Below, one piece after another: positions 7,680 through 13,469 of a DNA stretch of 16,141 bases (position 1 is its first letter; each line of letters begins with the position of its first letter). Below the pieces are notes generated by a model. It did not search any database. It saw only the letters and a program-made list of their open reading frames with translations, and was not told where the DNA came from. The position numbers and the translations under genes were made by a program. The stretch comes from Pseudomonadota bacterium (GTDB lineage: Bacteria; Pseudomonadota; Gammaproteobacteria; Halothiobacillales; Halothiobacillaceae): contig JAJYPA010000141.1 of assembly GCA_021795795.1 (NCBI GenBank), forward strand, positions 1-16,141, read 5' to 3'.

Positions 7680-8711
7680 TCATCTTGATAAATTTTTAAC
7701 AATATATTTTAGGTCGGCCTTGTAACCGGAAAAATTCTTCCTGGAATATATACGTTCGATGTTCGCCAGATTGTCTGCTCCGTGAAAAATTAGCACAGAG
7801 GATTTAATCGGTATGGAAGCAAGGCATAGTGCTGATTTTGGGTACGATGGAGTGCCATTTCCATCAACTATATTAGAAAGCTCTTTCAAAGACTTTGTAA
7901 TGCTCTCGCCAGAGTATCCAACATACTCAATAATGTCTTTCAAGTTTCCTGTATACCTCAACTTTGCATACGCCAGCATATAGTTTCCAGCTCCAGCTCG
8001 CATATAATATGGTTTGCAGCTAATGTGCTTATCAAGCAACGGATAACTTTTTTCTGCGGACAAATAAACTTTTCCAAATCCATTAGTAGCCAAGCCATCT
8101 CTTGCGAGAAATGCGGGCATCCAATGATATTCTACACATCCAACAAGAAAGAAAAAGAGGATAGAACCAGCTGAAAAGACGACGCTCGCTTTTTTTGAAA
8201 CCGAGAGTATTGCTAAAAGGTATACAATAATCAGAAAGAAAGTTATGAGGAACAATTTTCCCCATATTACCCATGATGAGTTGAATGAAAAATTAACATT
8301 AAATAATAGAAGAATGCCATACGCAGAAAATGCGAAAGCAATCAATACGTAAGCAAATGAGAGGAGGGCGAAAAATACTTTGACAACTATTTTTAATCTT
8401 GTGAAAAACGGCGCTTTATTTGATGCCGCAGATTTCCAGCTAGATAGCAGAGAAAGCCCATCATCTTTCAGCTTTTTTATTTCATCCTCATTTTTCGCTA
8501 GCGCCAGAATAAGTAGGGTTGGCATCACTATCAGGGCAACGATAGGTACTGAGATAAGAGCTGCTGGAATAGCAACCCGCATAATAGTGGACATTGTATT
8601 TGGGGCATACCCAACATGATATACTAGATATGCTTCAAAAGCAGCACCAGTGAAAAACAGGCAGGTAAGATATAATCTGTAAAGTACTTTCCAAGATTGA
8701 TCGTCAAACAT
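7680..8711 (-). CDS. multi-pass membrane protein of unknown function
   Basis: The 343-residue product has about five hydrophobic segments, near residues 7-34, 44-72, 105-137, 146-170 and 174-201. A charged cytoplasmic-type loop (KNEDEIKKLKDDG) lies between the second and third. About 140 polar residues follow the last segment, including CKPYYMRAGAGNYMLAYAKL. The C-terminal part has two cysteines far apart and no catalytic motif I recognise. GAGGAA (bases 8721-8726 read on the minus strand) about nine bases before the ATG supports the start and sits inside the palindrome CTCATATGAG (8724-8733). The gene is clearly AT-richer than those at 9-16 kb, which suggests separate acquisition. A membrane effector of a defence system is one possibility, with no direct support. 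Confidence 0.75.
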   Translation of the reverse strand: MFDDQSWKVLYRLYLTCLFFTGAAFEAYLVYHVGYAPNTMSTIMRVAIPAALISVPIVALIVMPTLLILALAKNEDEIKKLKDDGLSLLSSWKSAASNKAPFFTRLKIVVKVFFALLSFAYVLIAFAFSAYGILLLFNVNFSFNSSWVIWGKLFLITFFLIIVYLLAILSVSKKASVVFSAGSILFFFLVGCVEYHWMPAFLARDGLATNGFGKVYLSAEKSYPLLDKHISCKPYYMRAGAGNYMLAYAKLRYTGNLKDIIEYVGYSGESITKSLKELSNIVDGNGTPSYPKSALCLASIPIKSSVLIFHGADNLANIERIYSRKNFSGYKADLKYIVKNLSR

Positions 8712-9083
8712 ACACTATTGTTCCTCATATGAGACATTTGGAATCAAAAATGGAATTGGTTTTCGTTAGCCATACACTTAACCCAATCACTCATTTTCAA
8801 CACTAACTATCATACGGTTGCCAGTCTATGGATGAAAAGAACAGAACGCAAGATAAAGGGCTCACGGCTTTGGTATAGCTTTCTATTTTTCGTCGTCGCC
8901 CGTGGACGGCTCGCCGGATGGCGCAGAAAGCTATACCAGATTTCAACGTCGGACGTGGTTTTATGGTATAGCTTTCTCTGCGAGCCAGGAGAGTGATCAC
9001 CCGGCCAAGGTCTCCGCAATCAGTACAAGACAATCGAGAAATGGTATGGCGTAGATTGGGAATGGATGGGTGGTTGCCGATAG
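8712..9083. other. 372-bp intergenic region holding the inverted-repeat cluster
   Basis: Short frames cross this stretch on both strands, but none has a convincing ribosome binding site or a recognisable product. The notable content is the three alternating 14-bp repeats listed separately. Composition changes here from AT-rich on the left to GC-rich on the right, marking a junction between segments. Confidence 0.4.
8871..8977. repeat. three alternating copies of TGGTATAGCTTTCT forming inverted repeats
   Basis: TGGTATAGCTTTCT occurs at 8871-8884 and 8964-8977, and its exact reverse complement AGAAAGCTATACCA at 8925-8938. The middle copy can pair with either flank, so two hairpins exclude each other. 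One of them (8925-8977) has ACGTC-G-GACGT in its loop, another small palindrome. The 68-bp unit 8871-8938 has perfect terminal inverted repeats, like a MITE. A diverged copy of 8925-8978 lies at 10957-11010. Confidence 0.75.
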
Positions 9084-9593
9084 CTATACGCCCAGCAAGC
9101 TCAGCAGTTCCTCCAGCGTAGGTTCGATCCCTCTCCCAGCTTTCAGGGCGTCAATGCCGAAGTGCGTGGCGTAATGCTGCGGATCAAGGGCATCATCGCC
9201 GACGAAGTGCGCAAGCCTTGCTTTCAACTCTTTGGCAGAGCCCACCGCATTCTGTCGAATGACGCGCAGCAGCATCGCCTCAATGCAGGGCTCGGACTTC
9301 AACACCTGAATGCGTTTTTGGCGTGCGAGTTTTTGCACCGCTGGCGTCCAATCCGTGTCGGTATCGAGCAAGGCAGCAATCTGGTCAAACTGGTAGACGC
9401 GAGCCTGGCGAATGGCATAGTCGACCACATGCCCGGCGCCTTTGCCGTAGGCACAACGCAGAGTGACGCGTAAGCCACTGCCGCGCGGAACATACAGCGC
9501 CTTGACGTGCTGCAAAAAGGCTTGTTCCGTCTCTCCCTCGCCCACGAGCAACAGGGTGCGGTATTGCGGGTGCTTTGCGAGCCGCGATGCCAT
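9084..9593 (-). CDS. RloB-like TOPRIM-family protein
   Basis: The 169-residue product has the RloB layout. LLVGEGETEQAFLQHV (E19) resembles the TOPRIM glutamate strand, ALLDTDTDW (D77, D79, D81) the DxD motif, and LKSEPCIEAMLL (E101, E105) the conserved SxPCxE segment of RloB proteins. TOPRIM folds bind Mg2+ and often cut nucleic acid; in PARIS the TOPRIM partner AriB is a tRNA nuclease released by its ATPase. The ATG at 9593-9591 overlaps the TAA of the upstream ATPase gene by one base (TAATG), so the two are translationally coupled. The frame extends upstream to 9701, but only inside the ATPase gene. The family call is good; the target is unknown. Confidence 0.8.
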   Translation of the reverse strand: MASRLAKHPQYRTLLLVGEGETEQAFLQHVKALYVPRGSGLRVTLRCAYGKGAGHVVDYAIRQARVYQFDQIAALLDTDTDWTPAVQKLARQKRIQVLKSEPCIEAMLLRVIRQNAVGSAKELKARLAHFVGDDALDPQHYATHFGIDALKAGRGIEPTLEELLSLLGV

Positions 9594-10786
9594 TACAGAT
9601 GGGGCACTGCGCCAAACGCACCGGCCATGTACTTGCCGTACAGGCTGACATCGCCGCGCACGCCGCTGATCTGATTGAGCCGCAAGGCAGTGCTTTCGCA
9701 ATCCGCGTTCTTCTCCACCAGCATGACTTGCTGCTTGTCCAGCAGGTTCAGCACCTCAATGGCGTGGCTGGTGAACACCAGTTGGGCGTTATGCGGATTG
9801 GTGCGCTGGCTGGCGAACAGGTCGAGAATCGCCGCCAGCATGTGGGGGTGCAGGTCGCTCTCGAATTCGTCAATGACCGCCAAGCCGCCCTTGTTCAGGG
9901 TTGGCAGCAGAAACGAGAGCAAGGAGAACGCACTCTTGGTGCCATTGGATTCCAGGAAAAAGGGCAGCTCGAAATCCTGACCGTGGCTGGCATGGCGGCC
10001 ATAGGGCATCCAGACCTTCTGCTTGACGTCGGGGTCGAGCACGTTCTGCACAACTTCCGCCTCTCGGATGCTCAGGCCCGACAGGCCCAGATCCCAGACG
10101 CGGAGCAGGCGCTCCACCTGCGCGAGTAGGGACGGGTTCTCATAGAAGCTCTTGCTGGCCTGTAACACGGCCAGATCGCCCGTCTGGACGCGGCCCACCA
10201 TGTTGACGTTGCTGCTGACGATGGGCGTGGCCAAGCTGAGCGCAAGGGGCACGCCGTACTGCGCGGCCCAGGCGATTAGCGACACGTTGGGCCGGGCTTC
10301 CACGGCCTTGCTCGGGTCGAGGCCAAAGTCCTGCTGTCGCACGGTGTAGGCCGCCTTGCCTTCATCCCAGTCCCGGATGTAGACATAGCGGAAGCGGTCA
10401 TGTTTACGGTATAGCGCTTCGTGGAGCACGCGCTGTGGCGTGCAACGCAGCACATAGCGCCACAGCTCACCGTTGATCTCGGCGGTACATTCCAACTCCA
10501 CCGGCTCGGAAGCGTTGGCAAAGTGGGGAGAAACGGGAATCGGCGCACCGGGCGTCGTCTGCTGGAACGATGTACTCAGAAACCAGCCCAGAAAGGCTAG
10601 AGGCTTAAGCAACGCCGTCTTGCCGGATGCGTTCGCGCCGATGACGCCCAGCACTTTGGACACGCGCTGACCGGCGGCGCCGGTAGCGGTCCAGTCGGTG
10701 CGGGGCGCACGCTCATTGACGAGGAGATTGACCTCCACACGATCCCGAAAGGACTGGAAATTGGTCGCCGCATAGCTGTGCAGCAT
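9593..10786 (-). CDS. AAA_15/RloA-type ABC-like ATPase
   Basis: This 397-residue protein is an SMC/ABC-like ATPase of the AAA_15 class. It opens with MLHSYAATNFQSFRDR, typical of these N-termini, and has Walker A GANASGKT (residues 50-57), a signature-like SNGTKSAFSL, Walker B LAVIDEFESDLHP (D306, E307) with D-loop, and a switch histidine in FTSHAIEVL. Such ATPases sense infection and hold a toxic partner in check in PARIS, retrons and related systems. TAGGAG five bases before the ATG at 10786 fixes the start; the frame continues upstream to 10816. It is followed with one-base overlap by the RloB-like gene. The two form one module; whether it is PARIS itself is doubtful, because PARIS uses DUF4435 rather than RloB. 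Confidence 0.85.
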   Translation of the reverse strand: MLHSYAATNFQSFRDRVEVNLLVNERAPRTDWTATGAAGQRVSKVLGVIGANASGKTALLKPLAFLGWFLSTSFQQTTPGAPIPVSPHFANASEPVELECTAEINGELWRYVLRCTPQRVLHEALYRKHDRFRYVYIRDWDEGKAAYTVRQQDFGLDPSKAVEARPNVSLIAWAAQYGVPLALSLATPIVSSNVNMVGRVQTGDLAVLQASKSFYENPSLLAQVERLLRVWDLGLSGLSIREAEVVQNVLDPDVKQKVWMPYGRHASHGQDFELPFFLESNGTKSAFSLLSFLLPTLNKGGLAVIDEFESDLHPHMLAAILDLFASQRTNPHNAQLVFTSHAIEVLNLLDKQQVMLVEKNADCESTALRLNQISGVRGDVSLYGKYMAGAFGAVPHL

Positions 10787-10831
10787 GATGGCTCCTAAGT
10801 TGAGTTTGGTACACAATTCCGTGCTAAGAAG

Positions 10832-10860
10832 ACTTTAGTCCGTCTTGGTCGCGTTGTCTA
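10832..10860 (-). promoter_or_regulatory. promoter for the ATPase/RloB pair
   Basis: On the minus strand, TAGACA (10860-10855) and TAAAGT (10837-10832) are separated by 17 bp. They match the sigma70 boxes at five and four of six positions. The transcript would start near 10825, giving a leader of about 39 bases. Confidence 0.5.
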
Positions 10861-10956
10861 TTGTCTGGTCCCAGGTAGTATCCTAGGGAAGCCCATCGTG
10901 GGTATGCGCACACTGAGCAACGGCGGTCGAAAGCCGAAGGGCGCTCACAACCTACC

Positions 10957-11010
10957 GAAAGATCTACCATATTTCCACGTCGGACGTGGTTTTTTGGTAT
11001 ACCTTTCCCC
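10957..11010. repeat. diverged second copy of the ~54-bp imperfect palindrome
   Basis: Aligned by eye without gaps to 8925-8978, this segment differs at 8 of 54 positions and is in the same orientation. The centre CCACGTC-G-GACGTGG is a perfect 7-bp-arm palindrome around one base, and the outer arms are partly preserved. The two copies flank the ATPase/RloB pair and its promoter. Confidence 0.7.
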
Positions 11011-11041
11011 GCCTGGTCATGGCCAACCCGGCGACTGCGAC

Positions 11042-11464
11042 TCAGGATTTTCCCTCGGGAACGGTTATCGCTACCTGTTTGCTTGCCCACAGAAGGAGCA
11101 CTTCGCGATTACGATGCGTCCAGTCCAGATGGGAGAGCCACAGGGTCATCGGAATAGCCAGCCAGATGATGGTCAGAACCCAAAGCGACAGGGCAGCCCA
11201 GAAGTTCCCCGCAGTGATGATCGTGGGTGCGCTGAGATGCGAAAAATAGAAGAGCGCTGCCACGGAAGCCAGGAATCCCCCAAAGAATACCGCCACATGC
11301 ACCATCGTTTCTGAAGCTCCACTGTCCAGCCAGAACCACCAGGGCAGCTTTCCCGATGACGGTACCGGGCCCGGCGCAGGATGAGCGCCTATCCATTGCG
11401 CCCGACGGGAACGGAAGCGGAGCGGCACGCCTTTGCGGTACAGGAGGGGCGGTCTCAGTGCCAA
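11042..11464 (-). CDS. C-terminal part of a split membrane protein
   Basis: The frame has a TTG at 11464 as its only early start and a product of up to 140 residues. It has two clear membrane segments (VHVAVFFGGFLASVAALFYF and FWAALSLWVLTIIWLAIPMT) and a polar tail. It overlaps the frame at 11109-11879 for over 350 bases. In that overlap this frame looks coding (hydrophobic helices, basic loop RKGVPLRFRSRR), whereas the other frame turns into sequence without membrane character. A +1 shift somewhere around 11340-11480 would join both into one protein of about 280 residues with roughly five membrane segments. Two overlapping genes is the alternative. The family is not recognised. Confidence 0.55.
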   Translation of the reverse strand: MALRPPLLYRKGVPLRFRSRRAQWIGAHPAPGPVPSSGKLPWWFWLDSGASETMVHVAVFFGGFLASVAALFYFSHLSAPTIITAGNFWAALSLWVLTIIWLAIPMTLWLSHLDWTHRNREVLLLWASKQVAITVPEGKS

Positions 11465-11879
11465 GCAGCAGCAGGAGCAGCGTCATCGCCATGGCATAGA
11501 GCAGCAGGTCGCCCAGGGCGAGCCAAGCCGTCAGGGGCGTTTTGGGCAGGAGATTCGCAACGGACAGGATGCCCATCACGGTCAATGCCAACAGGAACAC
11601 CCAGGAAGCCCAAGAAACCTGAACCAGGAGACGCTGGAGCCATTTTGCTCCGCAATCCGGGGCGAACGTCTCACAATAACATTGGATGGCCCAAATTTCG
11701 CTAGCTGCGCTCGGGATTGCGGCATCGCGGAGAAACAGTTCCAGAAAACCCGCACCATCAGGAAACCAGATGAACTGCCCCATCCAGAACGTCCCCGCAA
11801 GCAATACCAAGAAAAACAGACTAGCAGACATGGTATATAACCCTGCTTCGGTGGCACAAGGAGCGATGGCGCTCAACAC
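11109..11879 (-). CDS. N-terminal part of a split membrane protein
   Basis: The first ~140 residues carry three membrane segments: SLFFLVLLAGTFWMGQFIWF, WASWVFLLALTVMGILSV and LALGDLLLYAMAMTLLLLLL. After about base 11450 the frame loses this character and is probably read out of frame; the natural continuation is the ORF at 11042-11464. The start is either GTG at 11879, with AAGGACGG before it, or ATG at 11831, where a poorer site precedes. It lies 21 bp after the stop of the 91-residue gene on the same strand and is likely in one operon with it. I recognise no family; a conjugation or phage membrane component is possible but unsupported. Confidence 0.55.
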   Translation of the reverse strand: MLSAIAPCATEAGLYTMSASLFFLVLLAGTFWMGQFIWFPDGAGFLELFLRDAAIPSAASEIWAIQCYCETFAPDCGAKWLQRLLVQVSWASWVFLLALTVMGILSVANLLPKTPLTAWLALGDLLLYAMAMTLLLLLLGTETAPPVPQRRAAPLPFPSGAMDRRSSCAGPGTVIGKAALVVLAGQWSFRNDGACGGILWGIPGFRGSALLFFASQRTHDHHCGELLGCPVALGSDHHLAGYSDDPVALPSGLDAS

Positions 11880-11900
11880 GCCGCCGTCCTTGTCGTGAGA

Positions 11901-12176
11901 CTATACGGACATCTGCCTAGGTATAGCCAGGCACCGATCACCGGCACAACCTTCGATACCGCCGGGCATCACCCTCCCCCACACATCCCACACCAACGGT
12001 TTGGCCATAACCAGCCGGTACCCGCGCCGGTGAAGTTCGGCTGGCGTCGCCCAAAAATCGACGACGGCACCCTTTATGTGCAAACAGGGCGCCTCGTCCT
12101 GATGGTCGCACCCCAGAACTGGTAACAGCCGCCCGTCATGTCGCCGGATAACTCCGGCCCAGTGTTGTGCGGCCAT
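11901..12176 (-). CDS. hypothetical protein (91 residues)
   Basis: The start ATG at 12176-12174 shares a base with the TGA of the preceding gene (TGATG), so translation is coupled. A GTG one codon earlier is possible. The product has GCDHQDEAPCLHIKG, a cysteine/histidine-rich stretch, then FWATPAELHRRGYRLVMAKP and two more cysteines near the end. The Cys and His residues could bind a metal, but the spacing fits no motif I know. The stop lies beside an imperfect palindrome (TGCCTAGGTATAGCCAGGCA, 11917-11936). Function unknown. Confidence 0.55.
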   Translation of the reverse strand: MAAQHWAGVIRRHDGRLLPVLGCDHQDEAPCLHIKGAVVDFWATPAELHRRGYRLVMAKPLVWDVWGRVMPGGIEGCAGDRCLAIPRQMSV

Positions 12177-12394
12177 CACATCATCCCCTTCCGGGTTCGC
12201 TCTGGCATCTCGTCCCAGAGCACGACCTTGCGCACCCGGCCTGCCCGGTGGATAGTGGCCATGAGCTCAACGATCTTGGTGGAGCGGTCGAAGAGATAGT
12301 TCAGGGTTAGCCCGTCGCGGTATTGGACGGCGAGCGTGGTATAGCTTTGCGCAACAGGTGTACGGCGGGATACTGCCAGAGAAGAGAGTGCCAT
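12176..12394 (-). CDS. hypothetical protein (72 residues)
   Basis: GGGGGA about five bases before the ATG at 12394 supports the start. The 72-residue product is basic, with RVRKVVLWDEMPERTRKGMM at its end, and I do not recognise it. It is the first gene of a minus-strand cluster with the 91-residue protein (one-base overlap) and the split membrane protein. The sequence TGGTATAGCTTTGC at 12337-12350, inside the gene, matches the intergenic repeat at 8871 except at its end. Confidence 0.55.
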   Translation of the reverse strand: MALSSLAVSRRTPVAQSYTTLAVQYRDGLTLNYLFDRSTKIVELMATIHRAGRVRKVVLWDEMPERTRKGMM

Positions 12395-12441
12395 GTGGTC
12401 CCCCGAGGATGCCGACCCGTAGTGGGTAGCTTCGATGGGAA

Positions 12442-12472
12442 CAGTTAACCATTCTTAACCACAGAAAGTCAA
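12442..12472 (-). promoter_or_regulatory. possible promoter/operator for the 12394-11042 cluster
   Basis: On the minus strand, TTGACT (12472-12467) is followed after 18 bp by TTAACT (12448-12443), a poor -10. Between and over them TGGTTAA occurs twice, 10 bp apart (one helical turn), as expected for a protein binding two sites on one face of the DNA. This region also lies just upstream of the higA remnant. Confidence 0.35.
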
Positions 12473-12484
12473 GCTAGCTTTTCT

Positions 12485-12649
12485 TCATCAAGGGTATTCA
12501 ATGGGAAAGCGGCAATCTCGCCGGAAATGGCTTTGCGCATCGAGTCCTGGCTAGGACCAGACCGGAGCGGACGCGCGGATCCCTGGGTCGGCCAGCAGGC
12601 AGCGTATGACCTCTGGCAGGCGCGCCGAAAGTCCCATTCCGTGATGTAA
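12485..12649 (+). pseudogene. C-terminal remnant of a HigA-type antitoxin
   Basis: A + strand frame without a start codon reads SSRVFNGKAAISPEMALRIE, then SWLGPDRSGRADPWVGQQ, then AAYDLWQARRK, ending at a TAA (12647-12649). This is the C-terminal half of HigA-like XRE antitoxins, whose usual sequence runs RVLNGKAAISPEMALRLEAWLG ... WL.MQAAYDLWQAR. The helix-turn-helix N-terminus and the higB toxin are missing. An in-frame TAA at 12446-12448 bars a longer protein. An internal ATG at 12527 could at most give 40 residues. It marks the edge of a lost toxin-antitoxin module, cut when the neighbouring genes arrived. Confidence 0.75.
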
Positions 12650-12677
12650 TCGGCACCGCATCCGGCTTAGATGCTAA

Positions 12678-13097
12678 TTAAGAACCATTTCCGATAGGTC
12701 TGGCCTTGCGGGTCAGCTCTTCCACTATTTCTTCGTTTTTCCGTTTAATATCCTCAAGCTCGCGAATGACGGCTTCCTGTTGACTGGATGTCAGCCGGTC
12801 GAAAATCCCCAGCAGCGCTCGCTGTTTGGGTGTAAGCGCAATCGTGCCCGTGCCGAATGGGAGCCCGTCCAAGCCTGACCCCTCTAGCATATTTCCCTCG
12901 CCACGCATCACCCAGTCGGGCCTGATCCGCAAACTCTTGTGGATGGCACTCAAAGCTTCCCATGCGGGCTTGGTCACGCCAGTTTCCCATTGATGGACAG
13001 CAGACTTGCTCACGCCGCCAGCGTGTGCTCCCAGCTCCGCCTGAGTCAGGTTCAGGCGATCCCTTATTTCTTTAATTCGGTCGGCAATATCGTTCAT
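12678..13097 (-). CDS. CI-like XRE-family repressor, short form without peptidase domain
   Basis: The 139-residue protein has an N-terminal helix-turn-helix of the XRE/CI type. ADRIKEIRDRLNLTQAELG is followed by SKSAVHQWETGVTKP (turn and recognition helix about residues 18-40), then AWEALSAIHKSLRIRPDWVM as in phage repressors. The C-terminal part (SSQQEAVIRELEDIKRKNEE) looks like a coiled coil and could form dimers. The Ser-Lys autopeptidase domain of LexA/CI-type repressors is absent, so RecA-triggered self-cleavage is not expected and induction would need another route. It is divergent from the cro-like gene across ~70 bp with three operator-like sites. AAGGA ten bases before the ATG is its ribosome binding site. 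Confidence 0.85.
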   Translation of the reverse strand: MNDIADRIKEIRDRLNLTQAELGAHAGGVSKSAVHQWETGVTKPAWEALSAIHKSLRIRPDWVMRGEGNMLEGSGLDGLPFGTGTIALTPKQRALLGIFDRLTSSQQEAVIRELEDIKRKNEEIVEELTRKARPIGNGS

Positions 13098-13102
13098 CGA
13101 TC

Positions 13103-13156
13103 AAGTATCCTTACCGCAATGAGAAGTGTCCTTGACTTTATCCGGAAAGTACACTT
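13103..13156. promoter_or_regulatory. three operator-like sites between repressor and cro
   Basis: AAGTATCCTT (13103-13112), AAGTGTCCTT (13124-13133) and AAGTACACTT (13147-13156) share AAGT...CTT. The third is a perfect AAGT/ACTT dyad. Their starts are 21 and 23 bp apart, about two helical turns, as in lambda-type operators. The second touches the -35 and the third the -10 box of the cro promoter. Confidence 0.6.
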
Positions 13157-13160
13157 TACT
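13132..13160 (+). promoter_or_regulatory. cro promoter producing an apparently leaderless mRNA
   Basis: TTGACT (13132-13137) and TTTACT (13155-13160) are 17 bp apart, with five and four of six matches. The expected transcription start, about seven bases after the -10, coincides with the ATG of the cro-like gene at 13167. No Shine-Dalgarno sequence precedes that ATG. Confidence 0.55.
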
Positions 13161-13166
13161 AGGCGT

Positions 13167-13409
13167 ATGAACTGCATACGGACCAAACGAGAGGCAATAA
13201 AACTTTTCGGCGGCACGATGAAAGCCGTCGGTGACGCGCTGGATATTACCCGCCAAGCCGTAAGCCAGTGGCCAGAAGACTTGCCGCAAGACAAGTCCGA
13301 TCGGCTAGTTGGTGCCGCTGTCCGACATGGACTTTTAGTCATTGCTTCTGACTCCACTTCCACACCGCACACTACCGCCGCCCAGCAAGAGGAAGAACCC
13401 CATGGCTAG
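13167..13409 (+). CDS. Cro-like DNA-binding protein
   Basis: This 80-residue protein matches small phage Cro/YdaS-like proteins. TKREAIKLFGGTMKAVGDAL leads into the recognition-type segment DITRQAVSQWPEDLPQDKSD, then RLVGAAVRHGLL. The last ~20 residues (STSTPHTTAAQQEEEPHG) are a polar tail. The frame is open upstream to 12939, but that part lies opposite the repressor gene, and Cro proteins start just before this motif, so ATG 13167 is chosen. It is the first gene of a rightward early operon. By analogy it would repress ci and its own promoter through the sites at 13103-13156. Confidence 0.8.
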   Translation: MNCIRTKREAIKLFGGTMKAVGDALDITRQAVSQWPEDLPQDKSDRLVGAAVRHGLLVIASDSTSTPHTTAAQQEEEPHG

Positions 13410-13469
13410 GCCCAACCCTCTTCCCCAGGCGCACCCTCGCCCTCACCACGCTTTCCCAGGGAGGTCCTC

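Noticed and set aside
9575..10129. Plus-strand open frame of 184 codons
   Set aside because: It is antisense to the ATPase gene, whose motifs are unambiguous, and the product has no recognisable feature.
10898..11314. Plus-strand open frame of 138 codons
   Set aside because: It crosses the palindromic repeat and runs opposite the hydrophobic helices of the membrane protein. The product is full of G, P, R and H without pattern.
12939..13166. N-terminal extension of the cro-like gene
   Set aside because: This part is antisense to the repressor gene. Cro proteins start just before the KREAIKLFGG-type motif, and the promoter lies inside the extension.
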